Assembly (NCBI RefSeq): GCF_916618745.1
Contig: NZ_OU745373.1
Span: forward strand, 310,001-374,000
Length of the DNA stretch: 64,000 nucleotides
Reading direction: 5' to 3'
Source: Cardiobacterium sp. Marseille-Q4385
GTDB lineage: Bacteria; Pseudomonadota; Gammaproteobacteria; Cardiobacteriales; Cardiobacteriaceae
This document shows, in pieces, positions 52,573-61,492 of this stretch. Under the pieces are notes generated by a model. The model made no database searches. It worked only from the letters and a program-made list of their open reading frames with translations, and was not told the origin of the DNA. The stretch's first letter is position 1; the number at the start of each line of letters is the position of its first letter. The position numbers and the translations under genes were made by a program.

Positions 52573-54744
52573 TCAGGCTTTTTCCAGTTTGGCGTAGGCC
52601 AGTACCAGCCATTTTTCCCCGGCATCGGTGAAGTTCACAAGGATGCGGCGGTGTTCGCCGCTGCCTTCGAGTGCGAGTACGCAGCCTTCGCCGAATTTGG
52701 GGTGGCGCACGGTCGTGCCAAGGGGAAAGGGGGCGTCGTTTGTGGCACTGGCGGGCGTCGCTACGCGGCTTTGCCGCATTTTGCTGATGCCGCTGTACAC
52801 CATCGGGCGCACCGCTTCGGTCAGTTCCGCCGGGATTTCGTGGATGAAGCGCGAGGGCTGCGGGTAGGTGTCCTGCCCCTGGAAGCGGCGGCGTTCGGCG
52901 AAGCAGAGGGTGAGGTGCTGTTCGGCGCGGGTCATGCCGACGTAGGCGAGGCGGCGTTCTTCTTCGAGTTTTTCCGGGCTTTCGCAGGCGCGCTGGGTCG
53001 GGAACAGGCCTTCTTCCATGCCAACGATGTACACGTTCGGGTATTCGAGGCCTTTGGCGCTGTGCAGGGTCATGAGCTGGACGCTGTCCGTGCCTTCTTC
53101 TGCCTGACCGTCGCCTGCGTCCAGCGCAGCATCGGCGAGGAAGTCCATGATGCGGTCGCTGTCGGGATCGGTGGTAAGGTCGATGTAGCTGCCGGCGTTG
53201 ATGAGTTCGTCGAGGTTGTCGCGCCGCGCTTCGGCCTGTTCGCTGTGTTCGGCTTCAAGGGCAGCGTAAAGGCCGCTATCGTGCACGGTGTATTCGAGGG
53301 CTTTTTTCAGCGAGGGTTCGTGATTGATTTTGTGCGCGAGGTCGTCGATGAGGCGGACGAAGTCGCGCAGGACGTTTTTGGCGCGGGCGGGGTAATGGCT
53401 GTTGATAAGGGTGTCGTTGGTGAGGATTTGCCACAGGCTGACGCCGTGCTGTTGCGCGTGCTGGCGCAGGTCGGCCAGGGTTTTCTGGCCAATACCGCGC
53501 GGCGGGGTGTTGATGATGCGTTCGAGGGCACCATCGTCATCGCGGTAGCGGGCGAGACGCAGGTAGGCGAGCGCGTCTTTGATTTCAGCGCGCTCGAAGA
53601 AGCGCAGGCCGCCATAGACGCGGTAGGGCAGGCGGTGCTGCAAGAGCATTTCTTCGAAGACGCGCGATTGGGCATTGGAGCGGTAGAGGATGGCGCAGTC
53701 GTCGTAACGGCCGCCTGCCGCCTGCCAGCGCTGGATTTCGGCGCAGATGTAGCGCGCTTCGTCGTGTTCGTTAATGGCGGGATAGATACGCACGGCCGCA
53801 CCGCGCGCGCCATCGCTCCACAGGGTTTTGCCGAGGCGCTGGCTGTTTTGTGCAATGACGGCGTTGGCGGCATCGAGGATGGTCTGGGTTGAGCGGTAGT
53901 TTTGTTCGAGGCGGATGGTGGCGAGGCCGGGGTAGTCGTGTTCGAGTTGCAGGATGTTTTCGACGCGCGCGCCACGCCAGCCGTAGATGGACTGATCGTC
54001 ATCACCAACGACGAAGAGTTGCGCGCCGCCCGCGCTAAGTTGCTGGACGAGACGGTATTGCAGGGCGTTGGTGTCCTGAAATTCATCCACGAGGATGCTC
54101 TGGAAACGCTGCTGGTAGTTACGCAGCACGTCGGCGTGGTGGGTAAAGAGTTCGACGGTGAGCAAGAGCAGTTCGGCAAAATCCATCGCGCCTTGCTGGC
54201 GGCAGAGGCGTTCGTAATCGGCGTAGAAATCGCGCACGGCGATGTTGGTCGGGTGCGGATTGGGCGGGATATCGGCCGCGCGCAGGCCGTCTTCTTTCCA
54301 GGCGTTGATTTGCCAGACTAGCGCTTTTGGCTTGATGTGGTTTTCGTCCCACTGCCGCGCGCGCATCATGCGCTTCACCATGCGCAGCTGGTCATCGCTG
54401 TCCATGATGATGAATTGTTCCGGCCAGCCGAGCAGCGTGGCGTGGCGGCGCAGCATACGGTGGCAGATGCCGTGGAAGGTGCCCATCCACAGTTGTCCAA
54501 GCGGACGTTCCAGCGCGGCTTCGAGACGCTGGCGCATTTCGCGTGCGGCTTTGTTGGTAAAAGTGAGCGCCAGCAGACCGTAGGGCGAGATGTCTTCAAC
54601 CGCCATCAGCCATTGCATCCGCTGTACGAGGACACGGGTTTTGCCGCTGCCCGCCCCGGCGATGATGCGCAAGGCGCGCGCCGGATGGGTGACGGCTTCG
54701 CGTTGGCGTTCGTTCAAGCCGTTCAGGATTTCGCTGACATCCAT
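52573..54744 (-). CDS. uvrD: DNA helicase II UvrD
   Basis: This 723-residue SF1A helicase has Walker A in IIAGAGSGKTRVL and motif II/III in ILVDEFQDTN and VVGDDDQSIYGWRGA. It also has the C-terminal helicase motifs IRLEQNYRST and LMTLHSAKGLEYPNV. It unwinds DNA in nucleotide excision and mismatch repair. The frame is open to 54912, through the tRNA-Met gene on the other strand, so ATG 54744 (MDVSEILNGLNERQREAV) was chosen. Length matches E. coli UvrD (720 aa). Confidence 0.95.
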   Translation of the reverse strand: MDVSEILNGLNERQREAVTHPARALRIIAGAGSGKTRVLVQRMQWLMAVEDISPYGLLALTFTNKAAREMRQRLEAALERPLGQLWMGTFHGICHRMLRRHATLLGWPEQFIIMDSDDQLRMVKRMMRARQWDENHIKPKALVWQINAWKEDGLRAADIPPNPHPTNIAVRDFYADYERLCRQQGAMDFAELLLLTVELFTHHADVLRNYQQRFQSILVDEFQDTNALQYRLVQQLSAGGAQLFVVGDDDQSIYGWRGARVENILQLEHDYPGLATIRLEQNYRSTQTILDAANAVIAQNSQRLGKTLWSDGARGAAVRIYPAINEHDEARYICAEIQRWQAAGGRYDDCAILYRSNAQSRVFEEMLLQHRLPYRVYGGLRFFERAEIKDALAYLRLARYRDDDGALERIINTPPRGIGQKTLADLRQHAQQHGVSLWQILTNDTLINSHYPARAKNVLRDFVRLIDDLAHKINHEPSLKKALEYTVHDSGLYAALEAEHSEQAEARRDNLDELINAGSYIDLTTDPDSDRIMDFLADAALDAGDGQAEEGTDSVQLMTLHSAKGLEYPNVYIVGMEEGLFPTQRACESPEKLEEERRLAYVGMTRAEQHLTLCFAERRRFQGQDTYPQPSRFIHEIPAELTEAVRPMVYSGISKMRQSRVATPASATNDAPFPLGTTVRHPKFGEGCVLALEGSGEHRRILVNFTDAGEKWLVLAYAKLEKA

Positions 54745-54817
54745 ATGTGTTCTCCGCAAAAATGCGGGCATTATAGTGGCTGTCTGCGGCAGCTTTGGTA
54801 ATGTTTGCCGAAAGGGC

Positions 54818-54846
54818 TTGACACCCCCCTGCCCACTCGGCATAAT
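54818..54846 (+). promoter_or_regulatory. Sigma-70 promoter of tRNA-Met
   Basis: TTGACA and CATAAT are separated by exactly 17 bases, ending about 34 bp before the mature tRNA. Confidence 0.8.
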
Positions 54847-54879
54847 CGCGCGCCTTGTTTCTTCCTCTTTCTCCATTAA

Positions 54880-54956
54880 GGCTACGTAGCTCAGTCGGTT
54901 AGAGCACATCACTCATAATGATGGGGTCCCCTGTTCGAGTCAGGGCGTAGCCACCA
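54880..54956 (+). tRNA. tRNA-Met (CAT), elongator
   Basis: GGCTACG pairs with CGTAGCC. The anticodon loop has CTCATAA with CAT at 54914-54916. The D arm AGCTCAGTCGGTTAGAGC and T arm GTTCGAGTC are normal. The 3' CCA is encoded. It is nearly identical to E. coli elongator tRNA-Met and lacks initiator features. Confidence 0.97.
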
Positions 54957-55057
54957 AATCCTCTCTTTTAACTCCCGTTTCCGGCGCCTATTTGTTGCAA
55001 ATTCATTGCAATTACTTTAGTATCCGCCGCCTCAAACACGAAACGGTAAATCTCAAT

Positions 55058-55681
55058 ATGTTTTTCAAAAAACCCGACACTGAACGGGCAGTTACTTTTG
55101 CCGATTTTGAACACGGCGAAGATTGCCCCTGCTGCACCCGCAATTCCCGACGCACTTTCCTGAAAACTGCTGCGATCGCGACTGCGGGTCTTTTGTTACC
55201 TGCTGACTGGGCCAAAGCGGCCATCAGCCGCGAGCGGATGATCAAGATGCACAATCCGCACACCGGCGAAAATATCCGCGCTGTCTTTTGGTCTCCGGAA
55301 TATGGCTATATTCAGCCTGCCATGGATGAAATCAGCAATTTCTTCCGCGATTTCCGCCAGAATCAGATTGTTTCTGTGGATATTGACCTGCTCAATATCC
55401 TCCACTACATGCAAAGCAACGTCGGCAATAATGCGACAATCGAATTGCACAGCGGCTACCGCTCACCGGCTACCAATTCCATGCTGGCGCGTCGCTCCAA
55501 GAATGTCGGCAAGCAGAGCTATCACATGAAAGCCCAAGCTGCCGACATTTCCATTCAGGGTTATACCTCGCGGCAATTGCGTGCAATGGCACAACGCCTC
55601 AATGCGGGTGGTATCGGCATTTATCGCGGTTCGAATTTTATTCACGTGGATTCCGGTCCGGTACGTACTTGGTACTACTGA
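55058..55681 (+). CDS. DUF882 peptidase (YcbK/MepK-like), TAT-exported
   Basis: This 207-residue protein has a twin-arginine signal (SRRTFLKTAAIATAGLLL) after a Cys-rich segment CPCCTRN. The mature domain has the M15A fold: ELHSGYRSPATNSML, HMKAQAADISIQG and FIHVDSG with the zinc ligands His, Asp and His. MepK-like enzymes cut peptidoglycan cross-links in the periplasm. The frame is open from 54992; ATG 55058 gives MFFKKPDTERAV. No strong ribosome-binding site is visible. Confidence 0.85.
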   Translation: MFFKKPDTERAVTFADFEHGEDCPCCTRNSRRTFLKTAAIATAGLLLPADWAKAAISRERMIKMHNPHTGENIRAVFWSPEYGYIQPAMDEISNFFRDFRQNQIVSVDIDLLNILHYMQSNVGNNATIELHSGYRSPATNSMLARRSKNVGKQSYHMKAQAADISIQGYTSRQLRAMAQRLNAGGIGIYRGSNFIHVDSGPVRTWYY

Positions 55682-55693
55682 CAGATGAATACG

Positions 55694-55723
55694 AAAAAGC
55701 GGGCGTCATGCCCGCTTTTTTTA
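55694..55723. terminator. Bidirectional terminator after the peptidase
   Basis: AAAAAGCGGGC and GCCCGCTTTTT around GTCAT, with A/T runs on both sides; it serves the peptidase and the minus-strand EthD pseudogene. Confidence 0.9.
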
Positions 55724-55739
55724 TTTTTCCCCATCTGCT

Positions 55740-56086
55740 TCAGATAACGCGTTCTTCCGCTCCAAACCACATCACCGATTGCGTCATATCAACGAAGCGC
55801 AATTCATCCGCGCGCAGTTCGGCAAGTGCCGCCTGTCCATCGGGCGTGTCGCGGGCGCGGAGGAAACATCGCAGCTGTCGTACCACAATTCACCCATGGC
55901 GTCGTAGGCGAAGGGCTGTGTGCCGCGCAGGGTGTCAGCTACTTCTGGCAGGGTTTTGGTGTAGCCACGAATGCCCAGCGCCGCTTGGTAGCGTAAGACT
56001 TTAGCGGAATGTTCGCGCCAACAGGCGAGGAATTCTTCCGTGCTGAGTTCGGCGCGTTTTTTCACCAGCATAATGATCTTAAACAT
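55740..56086 (-). pseudogene. EthD-family protein, frameshifted
   Basis: From ATG 56086 the frame encodes MFKIIMLVKKRAELSTEEFLACWREH and AYDAMGELWYDS, typical of the EthD ferredoxin-like fold. Near 55875 a base is missing, and the rest (RARDTPDGQAALAELRADEL, then MTQSVMWFGAEERVI) is found in another frame down to a stop at 55740. The uninterrupted frame instead runs to an unrelated end. EthD proteins are about this size (115 aa). It overlaps the hydrolase gene by 8 bases, so it was part of the same operon. Confidence 0.82.
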
Positions 56087-56663
56087 GATCTTCTCCGCTG
56101 AAACAGCTCTGCAAGGCTTCCCATGCGGCAGGCAATTCGGTAATGCCATCAGCACTTAGGAAATGACCACATCGCGGCAATGCATGTACCGTGCCGCCGA
56201 GCCGTGCGGCAAGGGCATGGCTGTTAGCAGGAGCAACAACGTAATCGTTGTCGCTGATGAGGTGATGCATTTGCGCCGCATAGCGGCGCAGGACGACATC
56301 ATCCAGACGGGCATGGTCAATGTAGGTGTCAATATCAAAGCCACCGATAATCGGCAGTTCCGGCAGACGTGCACCAAAACCTGCCACCAGCACGAGGCCA
56401 CCCACCGCAGTGGGACGAGTCGTACTCAGGTAATGCAGCAGGCTGATGGTGCCGAGGCTGTGCGCGATAAGCAAAGTGTTGCGATCGGGCGTGCTGATCG
56501 TTTGTGTGAGTGTCGCCTGCCAAGCGGCGAAATCGGGATGCTCACTGTCGGGCAGTGGCGGGATGGTGGTTGGTATGCCCGCTGCCTGTAAACGTGCTTG
56601 CAACCAGGGAAACCAGTGATCGCTCGGGTTTGCGCCATAGCCATGGATGATGTAAGCGTGCAT
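56079..56663 (-). CDS. Alpha/beta hydrolase, RBBP9/YdeN family
   Basis: This 194-residue protein has the nucleophile elbow IAHSLGTISLL and an N-terminal YIIHGYGANPSDHWFPWL, which mark the RBBP9/YdeN serine hydrolases. The catalytic His is likely in PRCGHFLSADG near the C-terminus. It is cytoplasmic. It is divergent from a MerR regulator, and the gap between them has a MerR-type promoter facing it. Confidence 0.88.
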   Translation of the reverse strand: MHAYIIHGYGANPSDHWFPWLQARLQAAGIPTTIPPLPDSEHPDFAAWQATLTQTISTPDRNTLLIAHSLGTISLLHYLSTTRPTAVGGLVLVAGFGARLPELPIIGGFDIDTYIDHARLDDVVLRRYAAQMHHLISDNDYVVAPANSHALAARLGGTVHALPRCGHFLSADGITELPAAWEALQSCFSGEDHV

Positions 56664-56691
56664 GGGATGCTCCTGTGTGAATGACGATGCA

Positions 56692-56722
56692 AGGGTAGAC
56701 TATGACACTTTGTCAGGGTCAA
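56692..56722 (-). promoter_or_regulatory. MerR-type promoter/operator for the hydrolase operon
   Basis: On the minus strand, TTGACC (56722-56717) and TACCCT (56697-56692) are separated by 19 bases, the long spacer of MerR-controlled promoters. The spacer contains a perfect TGACA-AAG-TGTCA palindrome at 56703-56715. Confidence 0.65.
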
Positions 56723-56733
56723 GCGGAGGACGC

Positions 56734-57087
56734 ATGAAAATAGGGGAATTGGCGCAGCGCACGCAGGTCAGCGTGCGGATGCTGCGCTTTTATGAATCAC
56801 TGGGGCTGCTCACGCCTTCGCGCAATACTGCCGGGTATCGCTTCTATGGCGAGGAAGATGTGACGCAGGTGGCGAAAATTCGCCTGCTGCAACAAGCAGG
56901 GCTGGCATTAAAGGATATCGCGCGGCTACATGATTGCCTGCACGACCGCCCACAAGCATTCTGCCCTGCACTGCGCGACAAACTGCGCGCCTGTCAGGCA
57001 GAAACCGCAACGCGCATCACGCTGTTGCAAGAGACACAAACACTCTTGGCGCGGCTTCTGCACGAAGAGGATGCCAAGATTAAATAA
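56734..57087 (+). CDS. MerR-family transcriptional regulator
   Basis: This 117-residue protein has the winged helix KIGELAQRTQVSVRMLRFYESLGLL and GYRFYGEEDV, then a coiled-coil. No cysteine pattern of metal sensors is seen in the C-terminus (a single Cys in FCPALRDKLRAC region is not a clear metal site), so it may sense an organic effector. The ATG follows GGAGG. It likely controls the divergent hydrolase/EthD operon and itself. Confidence 0.9.
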   Translation: MKIGELAQRTQVSVRMLRFYESLGLLTPSRNTAGYRFYGEEDVTQVAKIRLLQQAGLALKDIARLHDCLHDRPQAFCPALRDKLRACQAETATRITLLQETQTLLARLLHEEDAKIK

Positions 57088-57182
57088 TGCCTCCCAGCCG
57101 TTCACTCCTTGTTCATTCGTGCTAATAGATAATAGGGCGTAAGCGGCAGCCGCCGCTTTTCTGCTATTAACGGAGTTTTCTG

Positions 57183-57959
57183 ATGAACAAATCTTCTCTC
57201 GCACTTATGATCGCCACAACCCTGCTGCTGGCCGCTTGCGGTGGTGGTAAGGACGACAAAAACAATACCCCGGTTGATCCGCAGCGTCCGTCAAATGACA
57301 ACAGCGGCCGCTCCAATAATGACGCCTATCATGGCACCGCGTTCGCCATCCCCAACGGCGCAACATTTAACAGCGCCCATCACGCCAAAGCCCTGAATAG
57401 CACCCGTCTTGGTGTAGTACACATTGACGGCAAACACCTCGCTGCACAGCAAAGTGGTATTTACGTCGGCGGTCTTCCCAACATCCGCAGCAATTCAATA
57501 CAAATTAACGGCGTCAGCTACAAGAATTTCCTAGTCAGCGGCCACAATTACCGCAACAGCCGCTTCGGCTACATCACGCATGATAATACCGACTACATCT
57601 TCAGCCAGGGTGCCTTCACCACTAATATGCCGAATCAGGGCATCGTCGAATACGATGGTGATGCGGCAGTTGGCCGTAATGGTGTTGCCGGCGTCGCTGA
57701 TGCCGATTTCACTGTCAACTTCGGCAACAAGACTGTGAGCGGGCGCATCAAAGCGGAACGGGACAGCAATATTCAATTCAACCCAATCTATCTGACCGCC
57801 ACCATTAACGGCAGCCATTTCTCCGGCAGTGCCAACAGTGCGGGGGTCAGCACCGCCGGTCATTTCTACGGCGACAACGCCCGCGAATTGGGCGGCATTT
57901 TCCACGACAGCACGCAGAACCTGAGCGGCAGTTACGGTGCTGTGCGTGATAACGATTAA
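57183..57959 (+). CDS. Surface lipoprotein, fHbp/TbpB-like barrel
   Basis: This 258-residue protein has a lipoprotein signal ending LLAAC followed by GGGKDD, then a flexible Asn-rich linker. The C-terminal barrel has AGHFYGDNARELGGIF and ends SGSYGAVRDND, as in Slam-exported lipoproteins. It shares this barrel signature with the protein at 30096-31277 but is shorter. The ligand is unknown. Confidence 0.78.
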   Translation: MNKSSLALMIATTLLLAACGGGKDDKNNTPVDPQRPSNDNSGRSNNDAYHGTAFAIPNGATFNSAHHAKALNSTRLGVVHIDGKHLAAQQSGIYVGGLPNIRSNSIQINGVSYKNFLVSGHNYRNSRFGYITHDNTDYIFSQGAFTTNMPNQGIVEYDGDAAVGRNGVAGVADADFTVNFGNKTVSGRIKAERDSNIQFNPIYLTATINGSHFSGSANSAGVSTAGHFYGDNARELGGIFHDSTQNLSGSYGAVRDND

Positions 57960-57974
57960 GGACGCCGCCTGATA

Positions 57975-58002
57975 AAAAACCCCGCTTACGCGGGGTTTTT
58001 TT
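57975..58002. terminator. Terminator after the surface lipoprotein
   Basis: AAAAACCCCGC and GCGGGGTTTTTTT around TTAC, with a T run on the plus strand and an A run opposite. Confidence 0.9.
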
Positions 58003-58025
58003 CTGCAATGCAATGACGGCAGTAA

Positions 58026-59747
58026 TCAGAAGGGCAGCGGGTTGCCATTTAGTTCGATTTTGCCTTCTTTGCCCTCGATTTTGACGCGGTATTCGTCACC
58101 TTCAAGCGTGACGAACATGGCGCCTTGCTGTTCAACCATTTCGCTGAAACCGAGCTTATCTACCAGCGATTTGCTGACACGGAGTTCGGCATGCAGGTCA
58201 AGGTTGTTTTTCAGCAGGTCTTGCAGCGGCAGCGGGTTCTCCTGCGCACCGTCAATGGCTTTTTGCCATTCTTCTGCTGTGACCGGGCTGTCGCTGCGGA
58301 TACCAACATTGGCGGTCAGCTGTGCCTTACCGCTGTCAGTCTGCGCTTCTATCTCAGTATTGAAGCGGGTTTTGTTTTTGATGATCTCGTTCGCGGCGGC
58401 CTGGAACTTGGCCACCGCTTCCGGCGGCAGTTCGGTATTACCAGCGGCAAAATGCGGATTGAGCAGTTGCAAGCCTTCAGTCAAAGAGGTGTTGGCAGCA
58501 GCCGAGAGTTCATTCAGGCCGACATGAAGGCGCAGGCTTTGCGGCTCGACCGATAAGTTCGGGATAGCCTGTTTCAGCGAGGCACCATCGAGTTTGAACA
58601 CAAAAGTCCCGGCGGTGTCGTAGTTGCCCGCAGCATTTTTCTTGGTGTCCGCCTTGATGTTGATATCACCCAGATTGATGGCTTCATTGTTGCGGCTGAC
58701 ACGGATACCGTTGGCATTGATGTCAACATTACCCAAATAAGATCCCAGCGCGCTATCAAATTTTAGGCCTTCCCCTTTGCCGTCAATGCCTGCGATCTCG
58801 AAAGTAGAAAGACCATGGGTATTGGTGGTTTCGGTTTTGATCGGATCAACTTTAAGCGAGAAGGTGCCGTCTTCCTTGATATCCATCGCGCCTTTGACGG
58901 GAGCGATACTGACCGTTGCGCTGTCGCCGTCTTCTTTATCAGTGGCGGTGAACGTCAGCGGTTCGAGAGCGAAATCAAGGCCATAAATGCCTTCCGCCAG
59001 TGTTTTATTGTTGTAGCGGACGTTGTAGTTGAGGCCTTTGAAATCGATGCTGTCATCACCTTCCTGGTACTGGAAGGGTGTGATGGTCGCGCTGGCAACG
59101 GCATTGTCATCAGTAAGCAGGTCGGTGCGCAGTTGCAGATGTTCAAACACGGTATTGATGCCACCACCGGCAGCCGTTGCCTTGTCGCCCGGTTTCTCCT
59201 CAGCCGGTTTTTCCTCGCCTGTCTTCCCGTCAGCGGTTTCTTCCCCAGCTGTCTTTTGCTCGGCGAGGCTAGCGAAATTATCAATGAACGTCTTGATGGC
59301 TTCCGGGTTGTCGATTTTGTGTTCGACCTGCGCCACGATGCCTTTATCCAGCAATTCTTTGTTGTAGGTGATCGTATCGGTGAAATTCAGGATAACGGGC
59401 TGGACATTTTCGCCATAAACCGCCGGGTTGAGATCCAGCGTCAGGCTCGCCTTGGCAGTCGCGCCCTGCTCATTCTTCTGATAATCACTGACGCTGTAAT
59501 CGTACTTGCGGAAAAGATTGGCATTTGGACCACTCGCATAGAACTTTTCATAAAGCGCATTGGCTTGTGCTGCATCTTCTTTATAACGCGCCTCAATCTG
59601 CTCGGCGTTTTGCGCTGCGGGAGCAGCCTTGTTTTCAGCCGCTTGTTCGGTAGCAGCGCCTTTTTCTGCCGGTTTCTTCTGATCGTCGCAAGCACTAAGC
59701 AGCGCCGCAGCGGTAAGGATGGCAAGCGCTAGTTGATTCTTTTTCAT
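58026..59747 (-). CDS. DUF945 (YdgA-like) protein with lipoprotein-type signal
   Basis: This 573-residue protein starts at ATG 59747; its signal ends LLSACDDQ, a plausible lipobox. An Ala/Glu/Lys-rich linker follows, then long beta-rich DUF945 repeats. YdgA of E. coli (502 aa) is an envelope protein of unknown function. A second Glu/Lys/Pro-rich low-complexity stretch (EEKPAEEKPGDKATAAG) divides the protein near residue 190. It converges on the surface lipoprotein. Confidence 0.8.
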   Translation of the reverse strand: MKKNQLALAILTAAALLSACDDQKKPAEKGAATEQAAENKAAPAAQNAEQIEARYKEDAAQANALYEKFYASGPNANLFRKYDYSVSDYQKNEQGATAKASLTLDLNPAVYGENVQPVILNFTDTITYNKELLDKGIVAQVEHKIDNPEAIKTFIDNFASLAEQKTAGEETADGKTGEEKPAEEKPGDKATAAGGGINTVFEHLQLRTDLLTDDNAVASATITPFQYQEGDDSIDFKGLNYNVRYNNKTLAEGIYGLDFALEPLTFTATDKEDGDSATVSIAPVKGAMDIKEDGTFSLKVDPIKTETTNTHGLSTFEIAGIDGKGEGLKFDSALGSYLGNVDINANGIRVSRNNEAINLGDINIKADTKKNAAGNYDTAGTFVFKLDGASLKQAIPNLSVEPQSLRLHVGLNELSAAANTSLTEGLQLLNPHFAAGNTELPPEAVAKFQAAANEIIKNKTRFNTEIEAQTDSGKAQLTANVGIRSDSPVTAEEWQKAIDGAQENPLPLQDLLKNNLDLHAELRVSKSLVDKLGFSEMVEQQGAMFVTLEGDEYRVKIEGKEGKIELNGNPLPF

Positions 59748-59876
59748 CGTGTTTTCCTGTGGTTGTGGGTGAAAAGTCAAGGGGATTATAACGATAGCTG
59801 TGTTTCTATGGGCATACGTTATGGTTATTTTTCACCAGCCAAGCGGGGCAAGGGCGCCACCTGTTTTATGGCAGGT

Positions 59877-60497
59877 TCAGAAAGAAGCGGCGAGATGGAA
59901 GGTTTGCCAGATGCCGTGCAAGTTGGCGGCAGCGAGGGTTTCGGCGTGCAGCATCAGGCGTGGTGCGGGAGGGAGATGCTCGTCGGCATAGAATTCGTCG
60001 CCGAGGATGGGGTGGCCGATGGCGGCGAGGTGGACGCGCAGTTGGTGGCTGCGGCCGGTGTGCGGGGTAAGGGCCACACGGCTATTGCCATTTTCTTCGG
60101 CGAGGACCTGATAGCTGGTGTGTGCGTTTTTGCCGTGTTCGTAATCGATTTTTTGCCGGGGGCGGCGTTCCCAATCGGTGATGAGCGGGTAGTGGATGTC
60201 GCCGCTGGTTTGCGCGAGGACGCCGTGGACGAGGGCGATGTAGCGTTTTGTGACGCGGCGTTCAGCAAATTGTTGTTTGTAATGGCGTTCGGCGGCCTTG
60301 TGTTTGGCGATGAGCAGGAGGCCGCCGGTCGCCATGTCGAGACGGTGCGCGGCCATGGCTTCCGGCGCGATTTCTTGGCAGCGGCTTTGTACGCTGTCGT
60401 ATTTGTCTTCACCCCGGCCAGGGACGGATAGTAAACCCGCCGGTTTGTTGATGACGAGGATGTCAGGGTCTTCGTAGTGAATGTCGAGGTCGGGCAT
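59877..60497 (-). CDS. rluA: RluA-family pseudouridine synthase
   Basis: This 206-residue enzyme has the catalytic Asp in HRLDMATGGLLL and the family segments INKPAGLLSVPG and RSHQLRVHLAAIGHPILGD. No S4 domain is present, and the length fits RluA (219 aa), which modifies 23S rRNA U746 and tRNA U32. The exact target is an inference. Its ATG shares one base with the gpsA stop. Confidence 0.85.
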   Translation of the reverse strand: MPDLDIHYEDPDILVINKPAGLLSVPGRGEDKYDSVQSRCQEIAPEAMAAHRLDMATGGLLLIAKHKAAERHYKQQFAERRVTKRYIALVHGVLAQTSGDIHYPLITDWERRPRQKIDYEHGKNAHTSYQVLAEENGNSRVALTPHTGRSHQLRVHLAAIGHPILGDEFYADEHLPPAPRLMLHAETLAAANLHGIWQTFHLAASF

Positions 60498-61492
60498 CAG
60501 TGCCGTTCTTGTTTGATGTCGCGTGCGAGGAGGCTGGCGATGGTGTCGTGCAGGCTGGCCTCGCCGGCAAGCATATGATGCAGGTGGGTAGTGATGGGCA
60601 TGCGGATGCCGTGTGCCTGCGCGAGGGTATAGGTATCGTGGGTAGCACCTTCGCCTTCGACAGTCTGGCCGATGGCGGCTTTGGCGTCTGCCGCACTTTC
60701 TCCGCGTCCGAGGGCGAGGCCAAAGCGGCGGTTGCGTGATTGGTCATCCGTGCAGGTGAGGACGAGGTCGCCCATGCCGGCTAGGCCCATCAGGGTTTCT
60801 TCATGGGCGCCGAGGGCGGTCGCCAAGCGGGTGATTTCGCGCAGGCCACGCGTAATGAGGGCAGCACGGGCGTTTGCACCGCAGCCGAGACCGTCAGCGA
60901 TGCCGGTTGCGATGGCAATGACGTTTTTCACGGCACCACCAACCTGAATGCCAATAAGATCGTTACTGGTGTAGCAAAGGAAGTTACTGCCGTGGTAGTA
61001 GTGGGCGATGTGTTCTGCGAGGGCGTTATCGGCAGCGGCGATGGTCACAGCGGTAGGTTGCCCGGCGGCGACTTCTTTGGCGAAGCTGGGGCCGGCCAGG
61101 ATGGCGTGTGGGTGATCGGCGCCGATTGTGTCATGGAAAACGTCGCTGAGTAGGCGCCCGCTGCCCGCTTCGAAGCCTTTGATGGCCCACATCAGCGGGG
61201 TATCGCGCAAATGCGGTTTGAGATCCACGAGTAGTCCCGCGAAGGCACGACTGGGGACGACGGCAAGGATAAGCGCAGCGTCGCGCACGGCAGCGGTAAG
61301 GTCGTCGCTGATGCCGAGATTGTCCGGCAGGGCGATGCCGGGCAGGTAGCGGCTGTTTTCACGCGCTGAAATGAGCGCCGCCGCATGTTCGCGGCGGTGA
61401 GCCCAGAGGGTGATATCGTGCCGGTTGCGGGCAAGTTGCAGGGCCAGTGCGGTGCCCCAGCTGCCCGCACCAAGGACGGTGATACGCGCCAT
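60497..61492 (-). CDS. gpsA: Glycerol-3-phosphate dehydrogenase [NAD(P)+]
   Basis: This 331-residue enzyme has the N-terminal Rossmann motif VLGAGSWGTALA, AGPSFAKEVAAGQPTA and the active-site lysine in GGAVKNVIAIATG. It makes glycerol-3-phosphate for phospholipids. An open frame to 61654 overlaps secB and is a shadow; ATG 61492 (MARITVLGAGSWG) overlaps the secB stop by one base, the usual secB-gpsA arrangement. Confidence 0.96.
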   Translation of the reverse strand: MARITVLGAGSWGTALALQLARNRHDITLWAHRREHAAALISARENSRYLPGIALPDNLGISDDLTAAVRDAALILAVVPSRAFAGLLVDLKPHLRDTPLMWAIKGFEAGSGRLLSDVFHDTIGADHPHAILAGPSFAKEVAAGQPTAVTIAAADNALAEHIAHYYHGSNFLCYTSNDLIGIQVGGAVKNVIAIATGIADGLGCGANARAALITRGLREITRLATALGAHEETLMGLAGMGDLVLTCTDDQSRNRRFGLALGRGESAADAKAAIGQTVEGEGATHDTYTLAQAHGIRMPITTHLHHMLAGEASLHDTIASLLARDIKQERH

